Shown piece by piece: positions 1-8,945 of a DNA stretch of 39,664 nt (position 1 is the first letter of the stretch; every line of letters starts with the position of its first letter). Source of the DNA: a virus; IMG/VR virus record IMGVR_UViG_3300032046_000081, positions 1 through 39,664 of that record. One strand, written 5' to 3'. The position numbers were made by a program, and so were the translations under genes. Under the pieces are notes generated by a model. The model saw only the letters and a program-made list of their open reading frames with translations, ran no database searches and was not told where the DNA came from.

Positions 1-201
1 TGGTGGTGGGCATTACTAATCATCGGTTATATAATCTTTCTTATTATTAATTGGTTAATTAATCTTTAAGCACACTCATAAGTGCCTGCTAAAGTGAAGA
101 TATCATTCACTGCCCAAGTAAAGGGTGAGATGGCAGCAATACCATCCGCAAACGCGTAAGCGCCAGAAGCATCAAGATATGTCGGTTTTATAACGGTTGT
201 A
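1..201. repeat. Left copy of 201-bp terminal direct repeat
   Basis: This stretch matches 39464-39664 base for base except at two positions: 74 (A here, G at 39537) and 95 (T here, A at 39558). It carries the end of the Cys-rich plus-strand gene and the 3' end of the minus-strand tail gene. The simplest explanation is the overlap of a circular or circularly permuted assembly, with the two differences reflecting population variants. A true terminal repeat of the virion DNA is the alternative. Confidence 0.95.
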
Positions 202-824
202 GTTGACCAATAAGCAAAGGTAGGTACTTCGGCTGTCCCGTGGTCGTGGGCGTTACCCATGCCAACCATATCTTCAGTGATATATCCTGTCTTGGTGGCT
301 GTTGGCAAAGTAAAAGTCCAATCACCATTACCTGAAGCGGTGGTGCTTCCCCAGACTAAATCAATACGATAATGAATTGTATTGCCAATCCTGACATAAA
401 AAGCGGTTTTAGTTCCATTACCCAAAGTATTAGCCGTGCCTGTATTGCCCCAAGTGGTGGTATAAGCCGTCCAGGCCTCTTGTTTGATTAAAGAAGCAGG
501 ATAAATACCATCAGTCGCCCAATACAAACTTGAAGCCCCGCACTGCACTTTAGCCCCGTTAGCGTGGGCTACACCTGTTGTGCCTGCTTGTCCTCTGGTC
601 ATACCCGCTACCGCGCCCGTGCCAGTGGTATACGAGGTATAAATAATAGTTTCCGGCCCGTTATCAAGTCCTACGGCTGTCGTGGAATCATAATCTATCT
701 CTAATACGCCCCCCGTGGCGGGGATCGTTAAACCCGTGCCAATGGTCATTGTAGTAGCATTGTTAGTTAATGAACCTGATAAGGTTGTTTTTTGGAAGTC
801 CCCTGTGGGTAATATGACTGACAT
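66..824 (-). CDS. Putative tail fibre/appendage protein
   Basis: A 252-aa protein rich in Thr, Gly and Ala and poor in charged residues, as is usual for beta-structured virion appendages. Residues 10-40 (TTLSGSLTNNATTMTIGTGL) and the aromatic/Thr-rich C-terminus (PFTWAVNDIFTLAGTYECA) look like beta-strands of a fibre or spike. No enzymatic motif is visible. It is the last gene of the leftward morphogenesis operon and starts 17 nt after the AATTCGTATATTC motif, with GAAAGGA as ribosome-binding site. Its stop overlaps that of the convergent Cys-rich gene once the circle is closed. Receptor binding is inferred from position and composition only. Confidence 0.6.
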   Translation of the reverse strand: MSVILPTGDFQKTTLSGSLTNNATTMTIGTGLTIPATGGVLEIDYDSTTAVGLDNGPETIIYTSYTTGTGAVAGMTRGQAGTTGVAHANGAKVQCGASSLYWATDGIYPASLIKQEAWTAYTTTWGNTGTANTLGNGTKTAFYVRIGNTIHYRIDLVWGSTTASGNGDWTFTLPTATKTGYITEDMVGMGNAHDHGTAEVPTFAYWSTTTVIKPTYLDASGAYAFADGIAAISPFTWAVNDIFTLAGTYECA

Positions 825-840
825 TAAATCCTTTCAATTA

Positions 841-853
841 GAATATACGAATT
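841..853 (-). promoter_or_regulatory. Copy 1 of repeated motif, candidate phage late promoter
   Basis: Minus-strand AATTCGTATATTC, 17 nt upstream of the tail gene starting at 824. The same 13-mer occurs at 3624, 9345 and 11113. Copies 1 and 3 stay identical for several bases on both sides (ATAATTCG... to ...TAATTGAAAG). It contains a -10-like TATATT, with AT-rich sequence and no -35 box upstream. Confidence 0.6.
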
Positions 854-2951
854 ATATTTTATTAGTTGACGGAAATTTGAACCTTGAAAATGGTATGAGT
901 GCCTGCCCTATCTCATCCAAACGCCAACTGCCTGATTGAGAATAGATATAATACTGGATAGCAAACTTCTTGCCTTTGGCTTTGAACCTGATGGGTGTGT
1001 TAATAACACTGGTAATAGTGGTGATAGTGTTAGTCGCTTCGCCTAAAGATTTAACTCCCAAAGCATCCGTGCCTAACCCGCCTTGCGGTTGCACTTGGCT
1101 TAAAGATTTAGAAGTTGATATTTCGCTGTCATTAAAGATAACTTTCAAGGTAACCGATCCGTTTAAAGAACCAAAGATAAAAGTAGAATCCATATACAAT
1201 TTGAGAACATCGGGTATTCCCGAATCAAAAGATTTAGTTAAATAATGCGATTCAATTAAGACACCATCATCGGTTGTGCCAGAATACATCTCATTAACTT
1301 TGCCGTCAGTCGGTTGAATAAAAAACATCCGTCTTTCGCCGTCTGAATCAGTCAACAGAGTAGCATTATTGGCCGCTAAACTTCGCCAATCTTGCCACGC
1401 TTGGTAACGGGTGTCATAGACCATACAAGAATCATTAGAAGTGCCAAACAACGAATAATAAAGGTGATATTTAAATTTATGGTAAATACCCACTAATTTT
1501 TTCTTATTAGCGGCTGATAATCCGTCAAAAATCTGTTGGATTCTGGCTGACTTGTTGGTTGTTCTAACCTCGGTGTAATAAGCAATATCGCCTAAAGAAT
1601 AAACTCCATCATCAGCGGCAAAAAAGATGTCCTCGCCCACTTGGCAGATTGATCGGTGAGAAATACAACCTACCGCGTTGGTGATAAGGGTTACTGTAAA
1701 TTCGTTAACCGTGCTGGTGGTGATAAGACGATAAATAGAATCGTTTAAAAAAACATACAAGGCGTTCTTATAAACAATTAACCCTGTTATCTCCTTGCCC
1801 GCCCCTGGCTCAAAGGTTAAAGTCCCTGGATTAGAAGAAGTGCCGTTAGCGGTAAAATCCAAAGTTTTAGTAGCATCATAGGTTTTAGTGGAAAAATTAA
1901 GCGTATCTTTGTATGTCTCGTCTACGCACCACAAGCGGCGATCAAAATATGCCCCATATAATCCTTTAGTCCCGCCTGTATGGGCTGATACGGTTGACCC
2001 GTCAAACTTCTGCATTGCGTCAGTCCCATTAAAGGTAAATAATACCCCATCAGACGAGACAGGCGTGCCCGGGGTTGGCGTTGAAGACATAATCGCCGCT
2101 TGCACCACATCTACATCTTTATTGTCAGTAAAAGCAGTCCCCGTTTCATCTGTCCAAGTGGCTAAATCGTCAGAGTAAGATAAATAGATATTAGTGTTGT
2201 TGGAAATAAACTTAACCAATTGGTCTTTAGAGGAAGTGTGATATTCGGTGATGCCATAACCGCCACCATCATAGGAAGAGTATTCAATATCATCAATTAC
2301 CATAAAAGAACCTGCTGGTGCAGAAGGGCGAGGGTCGCACCGCACATAAAACATAACGATAGCGTTAGATATAGGAGAACCTGTCTTAGTGGCAGTCGCC
2401 CAATCAAATTTCAATAGATTCCAACCTGTGTGAATTGCTGCCCCTTGATAGTCGGTAACTACAATATTATACCAGCAATTAATTAAATCCGTTCCCCAAT
2501 AAAGTGCCACTTGATTGCTGGTGGCGCCAGCGGCGCCAAGATAATACCACATTCTGAAATAACCTGTATCTTCATAGGCAGATAAGTCTTTAGCGGTATA
2601 AGTCAAATTACCCAAATCACTAAGAAACTTCCCTTCCGCCATCTCCCAGTAGATGGCTTTTGTCCCTTCTTTTTTGTAGGTTGTTTGCACCGCTAAATTA
2701 TCACAATTAGAACCAGCCACCCATTCTCCATCGGCTGTTAACGAATCACAGGCGTCAATTTGGAAGGTAGTCACTGGCCCTATCGCCGCATACCCATCTC
2801 TATTACCCACGCCAGATTTACCCTTGAAATCACAATTAATAGCATCAGGCGATTCATTGTCTTTTACTTGTCTGGGGCCGAGATAATAATTAACGCCGCC
2901 GCTGAAATCCTTGAAGTATTCTTGGCTTAAAACATTTTCTTTGAGAGGCAT
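852..2951 (-). CDS. Large tail/neck structural protein, possible carbohydrate-binding insert
   Basis: A 699-aa protein. The N-terminus (FSGGVNYYLGP, then NESPDAINCDF) matches the pattern I know from phage tail/stopper proteins encoded just after the connector. Residues about 75-230 look like an inserted jelly-roll (Trp/Tyr-rich, ending in MVIDDIEY), compatible with carbohydrate binding. Residues about 230-560 contain repeating beta-propeller-like strands (LFTFNGTDAMQKFDG, GLIVYKNALYVFLNDSIYRL, DIFFAADDGVYSLGD). The C-terminus (GSWRLDEIG) is beta-rich. The start has a strong GGGAGGA and follows the connector gene by only 2 nt. It is probably a tail hub or adsorption component; the exact role is unproven. 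Confidence 0.7.
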   Translation of the reverse strand: MPLKENVLSQEYFKDFSGGVNYYLGPRQVKDNESPDAINCDFKGKSGVGNRDGYAAIGPVTTFQIDACDSLTADGEWVAGSNCDNLAVQTTYKKEGTKAIYWEMAEGKFLSDLGNLTYTAKDLSAYEDTGYFRMWYYLGAAGATSNQVALYWGTDLINCWYNIVVTDYQGAAIHTGWNLLKFDWATATKTGSPISNAIVMFYVRCDPRPSAPAGSFMVIDDIEYSSYDGGGYGITEYHTSSKDQLVKFISNNTNIYLSYSDDLATWTDETGTAFTDNKDVDVVQAAIMSSTPTPGTPVSSDGVLFTFNGTDAMQKFDGSTVSAHTGGTKGLYGAYFDRRLWCVDETYKDTLNFSTKTYDATKTLDFTANGTSSNPGTLTFEPGAGKEITGLIVYKNALYVFLNDSIYRLITTSTVNEFTVTLITNAVGCISHRSICQVGEDIFFAADDGVYSLGDIAYYTEVRTTNKSARIQQIFDGLSAANKKKLVGIYHKFKYHLYYSLFGTSNDSCMVYDTRYQAWQDWRSLAANNATLLTDSDGERRMFFIQPTDGKVNEMYSGTTDDGVLIESHYLTKSFDSGIPDVLKLYMDSTFIFGSLNGSVTLKVIFNDSEISTSKSLSQVQPQGGLGTDALGVKSLGEATNTITTITSVINTPIRFKAKGKKFAIQYYIYSQSGSWRLDEIGQALIPFSRFKFPSTNKI

Positions 2952-2953
2952 AA

Positions 2954-3601
2954 CTAATCCTCCCTAAGTTCGTATTCTAAATCCGTAGGAGAACCTGTCC
3001 TTAAAACGGGAGTAAAGTTAAAGTCCGCTTCTTTGAGAGTTTGTATTCTTTTTAGCCCTTCGGCTTCATAATCATCCTTTAATTTTTCATTTCTTTCATC
3101 CCCAACCCACATTTTAGCGGCCGCGATATATGCAACTGCCTCCCCATCAGGTACAACACAAACATCAGTGGTTGCCGACATATCTGTAGGAATAAAGTTA
3201 TAGTAAATAGTAACTGTTCCCGTTAAAGTTTTAGAGTTAAAAATATAAGTTTCTGTCGCGGTATCATAAGTTATCCAATATCTATATTCATCGGCTGTAA
3301 ATTCATCCCTGTCTTCAATTCTTATTTCGCTAAAAATAGTGTCATCGCTATCGTCCGAGGCCACAATTCTGGCGTCTTTTATATGCCACTTGGGATTGTA
3401 ATTTAAAGGCATTGTGGCCACGCCAGCCGCTAAAGTTAAATTAGCGGTAGTTAAATCCCAAGTAAAAGGCCAGATATTTAAAATATCCTGCACCGTATAA
3501 TTAATATGGTCTTTAACAATCGTTAAATCAGTTCCAGCCGTGCTGTAATCTGATTCTCCGCGCAGGTATTGAGTTCTTTTACATATATTCTCAAATGTCA
3601 T
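2954..3601 (-). CDS. Head-tail connector/adaptor-like protein
   Basis: A 215-aa protein placed between the capsid/glycosyltransferase block and the tail gene. The N-terminus (MTFENICKRTQYLRGESDY) is helical, followed by a helix typical of phage adaptor proteins (VKDHINYTVQDILNIWPFTW) and then a beta-rich middle. The C-terminal half has an Ala-rich helix (GEAVAYIAAAKMW) and a charged helix (KLKDDYEAEGLKRIQTLKEAD), as in podoviral connector proteins. The start is preceded by AGGAG and, 22 nt upstream, by motif copy 2. The family is assigned from architecture and position, not from a catalytic motif. Confidence 0.6.
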   Translation of the reverse strand: MTFENICKRTQYLRGESDYSTAGTDLTIVKDHINYTVQDILNIWPFTWDLTTANLTLAAGVATMPLNYNPKWHIKDARIVASDDSDDTIFSEIRIEDRDEFTADEYRYWITYDTATETYIFNSKTLTGTVTIYYNFIPTDMSATTDVCVVPDGEAVAYIAAAKMWVGDERNEKLKDDYEAEGLKRIQTLKEADFNFTPVLRTGSPTDLEYELRED

Positions 3602-3623
3602 TCGCTATTCTCCTGTCTATAGA

Positions 3624-3636
3624 GAATATACGAATT
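3624..3636 (-). promoter_or_regulatory. Copy 2 of repeated motif, candidate phage late promoter
   Basis: Minus-strand AATTCGTATATTC, 22 nt upstream of the connector gene (start 3601), touching the stop codon of the upstream glycosyltransferase. It would give the connector and tail genes their own start site downstream of the glycosyltransferase block. Confidence 0.6.
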
Positions 3637-4730
3637 TATTTAGAGTCCGGCTCCATGTCTTTGCGCCTCGGCAATTTGTCTAGCCAAGAAGCCAATTTGG
3701 TAGCAATATCCTTCATATTGTAATTCTCTTTAACAAATCTATGTGCCTTCTCACCCCAATAAAGTCTTTTACTCCTGTCTTTAATCAAATTTTCCAACCT
3801 GTCGTACCATTCATAACTGTTAAGGGCATAATTAATGGGCATATCTTTTTGGTTCTCGGTAGGCGAAGCGACAACCGGTATATGCAAACCCGACCACTCC
3901 AAGACATTAAGATTTGATTTAGCGCGGTTATATGAACTGTCAATCAGGGGAACGACCGCAATATCCAAACCTAAATCAGCTAACTTTTTATAAAAAGTAT
4001 ATTTAGTGCGGTGGGTTTTGGGGTCTTTATCGCAAAAATTAACCCAACTGTTCCATTCAACAGGAAAATCAGGGGCAACCAACCCTTCTTTAGGGGAAAC
4101 GCCTAAAACGACAAATTCCACTCCATAATCCTTGATCAACTGCTTCATCGCTGGATAAACAAGCTCCAGGTCGTCTTTGTGTCCATACGCTCCCCGCCAA
4201 CCAATTCTTATTTTTTTGTGTGGTCTTACCTTTAATCGGCTGAATAAACCAAAATCCAATCCATTGGGATTAATATAAATGTTCTTATTAAAAGGTTCAT
4301 ATAACTTTTTAAGATAAGGGACAGAAACCGTCAACCCATCAGCCACCTGAAAACTTTTCTCAATCTCTGGAGCAAGTTTTTTAGCCACCTCCCCTGGATT
4401 ATCCTTGGAAACAGCATAGACATTATCATCTATATCAATAATTAGTTTCCCCCCTGACCACTTACGGGCATCCAGCATTCTGACTATCTCATCCTTGGAA
4501 GCGGTAAAATTAGACCAGATAACATCCGTATTTTTACAAATCATCGCAAATATGTCTTCTTTTAAAATAAGTTTGCCTTTATACTCCCCCCAAGTATTGC
4601 TGCCGCTAAAAGCAGAAGAAGCAACCATTTTAATCAGTTTTTCTTTAAGCATAAAAAAAGCGGGTTGCCAGAGGCGATAGAAACCAACCGCAGAATCCAT
4701 ACGGACTAAACAACTGACTTTAGATAACAT
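3636..4730 (-). CDS. GT4-like glycosyltransferase
   Basis: A 364-aa GT-B-type glycosyltransferase, by similarity of layout. The N-terminal domain carries IIDIDDNVYAV and VADGLTVSVPYLKKLYEPF, a pattern seen in phage and cell-wall glycosyltransferases. The C-terminal Rossmann half has IRIGWRGAYGHKDDLELV and EFVVLGVSP. A nucleotide-sugar site follows (LDIAVVPLIDSSYNRAKSNL, VLEWSGLHIPVVAS), with Glu and Ser-Asn in the positions of the usual EX7E-like region. The ATG at 4730 is chosen because AAGGAGG lies just upstream; an in-frame upstream extension to 4781 lacks one. Third of three glycosyltransferases between capsid and connector. Acceptor unknown; virion or host-surface glycan are candidates. 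Confidence 0.75.
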   Translation of the reverse strand: MLSKVSCLVRMDSAVGFYRLWQPAFFMLKEKLIKMVASSAFSGSNTWGEYKGKLILKEDIFAMICKNTDVIWSNFTASKDEIVRMLDARKWSGGKLIIDIDDNVYAVSKDNPGEVAKKLAPEIEKSFQVADGLTVSVPYLKKLYEPFNKNIYINPNGLDFGLFSRLKVRPHKKIRIGWRGAYGHKDDLELVYPAMKQLIKDYGVEFVVLGVSPKEGLVAPDFPVEWNSWVNFCDKDPKTHRTKYTFYKKLADLGLDIAVVPLIDSSYNRAKSNLNVLEWSGLHIPVVASPTENQKDMPINYALNSYEWYDRLENLIKDRSKRLYWGEKAHRFVKENYNMKDIATKLASWLDKLPRRKDMEPDSK

Positions 4731-4731
4731 T

Positions 4732-4839
4732 TTACCTCCTTGACAAAGTATTGATGCAAAAATCTCGCCAAAATTCGTCATTTATGCAAAAGACACTATA
4801 TTGAATATTTGAGACATTCCCATTAGTTATCTTTTTCAT
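4732..4839 (-). CDS. Small coupled ORF, 35 aa
   Basis: MKKITNGNVSNIQYSVFCIN... (35 aa), not recognised. Its ATG overlaps the stop of the upstream GT2 gene (ATGA), and its own stop lies inside the AAGGAGGTAA ribosome-binding site of the next glycosyltransferase. It may therefore serve mainly to couple translation of the two neighbours. Confidence 0.45.
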   Translation of the reverse strand: MKKITNGNVSNIQYSVFCINDEFWRDFCINTLSRR

Positions 4840-5531
4840 ATTTTATTTTCTTTTCTCAGTATTTCAGTGATTTTTCTCACCTCTTTATCGTGGATAATGC
4901 TGACATTATCATCTCTTGAGAAATGCATTGTTAAGGGACGATTAAGGAAACTAAACTTATACCCCTTTTTAACCCAATAAAGAATAGTCCATAAATCGTC
5001 ATTTACCTTAAATTCAGGCCTATATGCCCCCTTAAAACACTCTCTTTTAGCTAAAATGGTAAAATTAGGCACTATCTGGTGGGCATTGGGGAACTTGCGG
5101 TTTAAAATATCCTTGTAACTCTTAATCTCTTTGTTTATATCCTCTGTGCCGACTACCCCCATATTCTGCCCCTGAAGTAAAGCATAGCTGGTATAAACAA
5201 TATCAGCATCAGCCCTTATAAGACGATTAAAGCACTTTTTTATCCTTGTTGGCTCCATTACGCAATCCGCGTCCATAATGGCAATATAATCACCTTTAGA
5301 GTGTTCAAAGGCAGCCTTGCGGGCAACAGAGATACCGGAATGTTTAACATTCACCGGTTTTACCCTTTTATCCTTTTTGGCATACCAATCAAGCAAGGTT
5401 TGGGTGCTGTCGGTTGAGCCGTCATTGACAACAACTACTTCTATGTCCTTATAAGTCTGGGCTAAACAAGAGTTAATATTATCAGCTAAAAACTCCTCGT
5501 CATTGTAGGTTGGAACGCAGATTGATATCAT
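4836..5531 (-). CDS. Family 2 glycosyltransferase
   Basis: A 231-aa GT-A enzyme. The N-terminus ISICVPTYNDEEFLADNI is the classic GT2 start. VVVVNDGSTDST is the nucleotide-binding loop, and the DxD metal site is MDADC near residue 90. The C-terminal acceptor half is short (FKVNDDLWTILYWVKKGY). It transfers a sugar from a nucleotide-sugar donor to an unknown acceptor, presumably in the cytoplasm. It overlaps the upstream bifunctional glycosyltransferase by ATGA at 5528-5531, so the two are translated together. Confidence 0.9.
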   Translation of the reverse strand: MISICVPTYNDEEFLADNINSCLAQTYKDIEVVVVNDGSTDSTQTLLDWYAKKDKRVKPVNVKHSGISVARKAAFEHSKGDYIAIMDADCVMEPTRIKKCFNRLIRADADIVYTSYALLQGQNMGVVGTEDINKEIKSYKDILNRKFPNAHQIVPNFTILAKRECFKGAYRPEFKVNDDLWTILYWVKKGYKFSFLNRPLTMHFSRDDNVSIIHDKEVRKITEILRKENKI

Positions 5532-7126
5532 GCCAACCTCCTAATTCTCTTGGCATATCGGTTAAAATCCATCTCCTTTTTCCAATATCTGCCCCATTTG
5601 AGGTTGATTACTTCTTTTTGGGCTTTTCTGATAGCGGCAATAATGTTTTTAATCTCTTTATCCGTTTGGATTGATCCTTTTAGAGGAACATTAACTATGG
5701 CTTGCCTGCCGGCAGTCATAAACTCTATGGGTAAAAGTGGAAGCCCATCATGTAGGCATACACGCAAATTACAGCTAAACTTACCCATCCATTTATCCAT
5801 CTTGATATACCCCAAATGTTCAAAGTTATCTCCTTTTTGCCCCTTAACCGCTTCATCGCCAAAGAGATAAAACTTAACATCCGGCATCGCCCTCATCACT
5901 TTAGCCATAATCTCTGGGTGGTACATTGGCGAGACAGAACTTTCATATATCGCGACAGCGAATTCTTTAGGTAAAGGCATGGGGTCATTTAACTGCTTGG
6001 GCGGGATAGGCACAACCTTAGAATCAATCCCCACTTCTTTAAGTTCTTTATGGGTAAAGTTGGCTTCAGTCAAGTTGATTATTTTGTTCTCCTTCATCCA
6101 ATTCTTAATGGCTTTTATCTTTTCAAAACTGCAGTCCCATCGCAGTTGGAATACATCTGTCCCTATCCAATGAATTATCTTTTTGGATTTGGGGGCGTCA
6201 TCAAAAACCTGCATATGAAGGCGGGTAACCATCGGCATCTGGGGATTCTCTTTGGTATAAAAGCCGATTAAGTAAATCAGTTTGTATTTATGCGCCTTGT
6301 AAGAGGGCATTGGCAGATAATCTGCACCTAACTTCTGGGCAATATGGAAGCCATGGTTAGCCGCCCCTAAAGAACAAACCACAATATCAGATTTAGGAAT
6401 GCCGTTTTTGTTGCGGATATAATCTGTCCTCTCAATCCAGTTCTGGTGGGAATCGTCAGACAAACCCCCTTTTTCTGGTGCTTCAGCCATAAAAAAGGAA
6501 TGGTCAATAAACTTCCAATCCTTGCCCTGAAAGTTATCCCTTTTTAACTGCCTAATCGCCCAGTCCCAGTCCTGCAAAGATTTAACAGAAACATCCCAGG
6601 GGATATAAGCCGACTTCCTAATGGGTAAAGTAGAATCGCAGTAATTGGAGTGTTTAAACCCCTCATACCAAATATCCCCATTGGGGTATCTGGGAAGCAT
6701 ATGGATCGCCCCCTGCACGCTTCCGTCAGGCATAATGTTGTCATATAAGCCCCAAACCCTGTTAATCTTGGGGTCTTCAAAAGCATTAGCCCACATCCGC
6801 AGCGCCTCTGGGTATAAATAGTTATCCGCATTTAAAAAACAAAAATAATCGCCTTTAGCAACAGTGGCGCCATAGTTTCTGGCGGCTGGAGCACCAGCGT
6901 GTTTGATCGTATGCCAAGAGATAGGGAACTTGTATTTCTTTTTTAATTTAGCCAATTCTTTCTCGCCTTGTTTAGATTTGCCGTCAAAAACAACAAGCCA
7001 CTCAAACTTTTTGTATTCTTGTTCATTTAAGGTTTGGGCGTTCTTGTTTAGATGCTTCCAGTCATCGCCATAACAAGGCGAAACGATGCTAAAGAGTTTT
7101 TGTTCCTTTAAAAATGGATTAGACAT
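5528..7126 (-). CDS. Two-domain glycosyltransferase (GT2 + GT4-like)
   Basis: A 532-aa protein with two glycosyltransferase halves. Residues 1-240 form a GT2 domain: FSIVSPCYGDDWKHL, WLVVFDGKSKQGEKEL, the donor/metal motif LNADN in place of the usual DxD, and LQDWDWAIRQLKRD. Residues about 250-530 form a GT-B-like half: VVCSLGAANHGFHIAQKLG, HWIGTDVF, AVAIYESSVSPMYHPEIMAKV, FYLFGDEAVKGQ, LPLLPIEFMTAGRQAIV. Fusion of two transferases suggests that two successive sugars are added. It lies directly after the capsid gene, separated by an 11-bp hairpin at 7159-7187. The start follows a purine-rich AAGGAAAATGAT. Confidence 0.85.
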   Translation of the reverse strand: MSNPFLKEQKLFSIVSPCYGDDWKHLNKNAQTLNEQEYKKFEWLVVFDGKSKQGEKELAKLKKKYKFPISWHTIKHAGAPAARNYGATVAKGDYFCFLNADNYLYPEALRMWANAFEDPKINRVWGLYDNIMPDGSVQGAIHMLPRYPNGDIWYEGFKHSNYCDSTLPIRKSAYIPWDVSVKSLQDWDWAIRQLKRDNFQGKDWKFIDHSFFMAEAPEKGGLSDDSHQNWIERTDYIRNKNGIPKSDIVVCSLGAANHGFHIAQKLGADYLPMPSYKAHKYKLIYLIGFYTKENPQMPMVTRLHMQVFDDAPKSKKIIHWIGTDVFQLRWDCSFEKIKAIKNWMKENKIINLTEANFTHKELKEVGIDSKVVPIPPKQLNDPMPLPKEFAVAIYESSVSPMYHPEIMAKVMRAMPDVKFYLFGDEAVKGQKGDNFEHLGYIKMDKWMGKFSCNLRVCLHDGLPLLPIEFMTAGRQAIVNVPLKGSIQTDKEIKNIIAAIRKAQKEVINLKWGRYWKKEMDFNRYAKRIRRLA

Positions 7127-7158
7127 ATCATTTTCCTTCCTTTGATTAAATACACTGT

Positions 7159-7187
7159 CTTGAACCTATTTTTAGTATAGGTTCAAG
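7159..7187 (-). terminator. 11-bp perfect hairpin after capsid gene
   Basis: CTTGAACCTAT and ATAGGTTCAAG pair perfectly around a 7-nt loop, 12 nt after the capsid stop. On the minus strand no T-run follows, so it is more likely an attenuator or an mRNA-stabilising hairpin that keeps capsid transcripts more abundant than the glycosyltransferase mRNA. Confidence 0.55.
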
Positions 7188-7198
7188 GGGTATATTCA

Positions 7199-8188
7199 TC
7201 AATCGCAAGTAATCAGAACTAATCCGCCAGACAAGTTAAGTCTGACTGGGACAAACAAAGCTTTCCAACCAATTGAAATGAACTCATCAATCGGGTCATA
7301 CTTTGATGCTCCGCCAGCCACAGTGTAGTATTTAACTCCACCGTCAAGCTCAGTAATACCAAGTCCGCCTCGAGACAAGAGAAGCGAGAAGTAAACTGTC
7401 GCTCCGCCCGAGCCATTAGCCGAACTCTTGATATTATTGTCAACTTGGATTCTAACACCGCCATATGTTCCAACTACACCTTTCTTCATATTCTCGGGGT
7501 CTGTGTATTGGCATGTTGCCTGCCAAGTCGTATCTCCCTGCAAAACTGAAGCGGTATTGGAATGACACACAAGAGCATAGAATCCATCTTCAAATCGGGG
7601 TGCATTACGTCCTTCCATTGTTTTAACCGCGTTGCGGATAGTCTTGGTAGTCATCACGTGGTCAGTGGCGTTAGCTGTCGTAAAGTAAGCTGAAACACTG
7701 GCGCCGATTTCTGCACTTCCAGTCGTTGAATACTGAATAGCCGAGAAACCAAGCCCTGTTGGGACTGCGTTAGACGAAGAACCGTAAGCTTCCTCAATGA
7801 TTCTGGTGTCTATAATCCCGCCAGCTTGGTCGGACATCGCATCGCTTGTTTCCGTTACTGTTGAGTTGATCGCCGCCAACTGCGTTACGTCCTGAATAGC
7901 TACCGCCCAACCATACTTCTCGATTGTTCCAGAAATCTGGGTGGAAACGATATTACCAGGAGTAATGGGTTCACGACCAGCCGAATACTGAATTCTGGCC
8001 GCTGAAACCGTCATTGAAGGAGTAGTTATCCTGGCCCAATAGGCGACCGTCCCATTATTATCCGGTAATTCCGTTGGTGTACAAAACTCACGCATTTTGA
8101 GTTTTGCCAAAAACCTCTCCAAAAACCTTTTATTGTAAAAGGATGGTACCGCGCCCGAAAGATCAGCTGTACCTGTATAATCTGCCAT
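7199..8188 (-). CDS. Major capsid protein (N4-gp56-like family)
   Basis: A 329-aa protein matching the N4-gp56-type capsid layout. An N-terminal helix reads FYNKRFLERFLAKLKMREFC, followed by GTVAYWARITT. A YSAGREPITPGNIVSTQISGTIEKYG segment corresponds to the family's 'EG..P' region. Next is AIQDVTQLAAINSTVTETSDAMSDQ with TRIIEEAYG, then a beta-rich C-terminus (PVRLNLSGGLVLI). Length is typical. It follows the scaffold gene by 55 nt, with GGAGAT as ribosome-binding site. It forms the icosahedral shell. Three glycosyltransferases lie just downstream. Confidence 0.85.
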   Translation of the reverse strand: MADYTGTADLSGAVPSFYNKRFLERFLAKLKMREFCTPTELPDNNGTVAYWARITTPSMTVSAARIQYSAGREPITPGNIVSTQISGTIEKYGWAVAIQDVTQLAAINSTVTETSDAMSDQAGGIIDTRIIEEAYGSSSNAVPTGLGFSAIQYSTTGSAEIGASVSAYFTTANATDHVMTTKTIRNAVKTMEGRNAPRFEDGFYALVCHSNTASVLQGDTTWQATCQYTDPENMKKGVVGTYGGVRIQVDNNIKSSANGSGGATVYFSLLLSRGGLGITELDGGVKYYTVAGGASKYDPIDEFISIGWKALFVPVRLNLSGGLVLITCD

Positions 8189-8243
8189 ATTAAAATCTCC
8201 AAATAATTAACCTCTAACTAACACGACCTTTGCCTTCATCAAG

Positions 8244-8921
8244 TTAGCTTACACGAGGGATACTATGATATTTAGCGTACTCCTCGGATGTCATTTTGCT
8301 TTCATCAACCTCTTGTCTGGGGCCGGAAGTACCTACCGCTCCAGCTTTCTGCTTCACCTTCTGTGTTTTGACACCTTCCTTAAAGCTGTCATCTTTGGTC
8401 TTCTGCTCACGGGTCTTAAACGATTCATCACAAAGTGCTTTTGCTTCAACCAAAGCGTCTTCAGGGTCAATGTAAAACCCTTGATTACCTTTGTCTCGAA
8501 TCACTTTTTGCACCGTGCCGTCTAACATAGGATCATTGGCTAACTCGGGATGGCGTCGGACAAATTCCTGCGCCCTAATTTCACGATAAGCGCTAATTGC
8601 TTCCTGTCTGGCAACGGGTCGCACTGCCGATTCAGCTTCAGGTTCAAGTGAAGGTTCAACTGGAGTTTGAGGCGTATTAGCATTAAACAAGGCCTGTTCC
8701 GCCTGTCGGCGGCGTTCCCGTTCTTTCTGTAATTCAGAAAGCGGTACTTGCTTGTCAACTTCGGGTTCAGGTGTCTCTGCTTCAACCTCCTCCTCTGCTT
8801 CTACCTCTGGTGTTTCTTCTGGCTTCTCTGCCGGTTCAGGGGTTTCCACTTCGGCGGTTTGTTCGGTCACTGGCGGGGTAACTTCAGGAGTTTCCGTCTC
8901 CTGTTTTTTTTCTTCTGCCAT
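8244..8921 (-). CDS. Capsid scaffolding protein
   Basis: A 225-aa, highly acidic, low-complexity protein. Residues 1-60 are almost all Glu/Pro/Thr/Val, followed by a basic coiled-coil (LSELQKERERRRQAEQALF) and a helical segment (SAYREIRAQEFVRRHPELAND). The C-terminus is Lys-rich. Composition, length and position between portal and capsid genes are typical of phage scaffolds, which fill the procapsid and leave at maturation. Ribosome-binding site AAAGGAG. Confidence 0.8.
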   Translation of the reverse strand: MAEEKKQETETPEVTPPVTEQTAEVETPEPAEKPEETPEVEAEEEVEAETPEPEVDKQVPLSELQKERERRRQAEQALFNANTPQTPVEPSLEPEAESAVRPVARQEAISAYREIRAQEFVRRHPELANDPMLDGTVQKVIRDKGNQGFYIDPEDALVEAKALCDESFKTREQKTKDDSFKEGVKTQKVKQKAGAVGTSGPRQEVDESKMTSEEYAKYHSIPRVS

Positions 8922-8945
8922 ATGGCTCCTTTCAGCAGTTGTTTG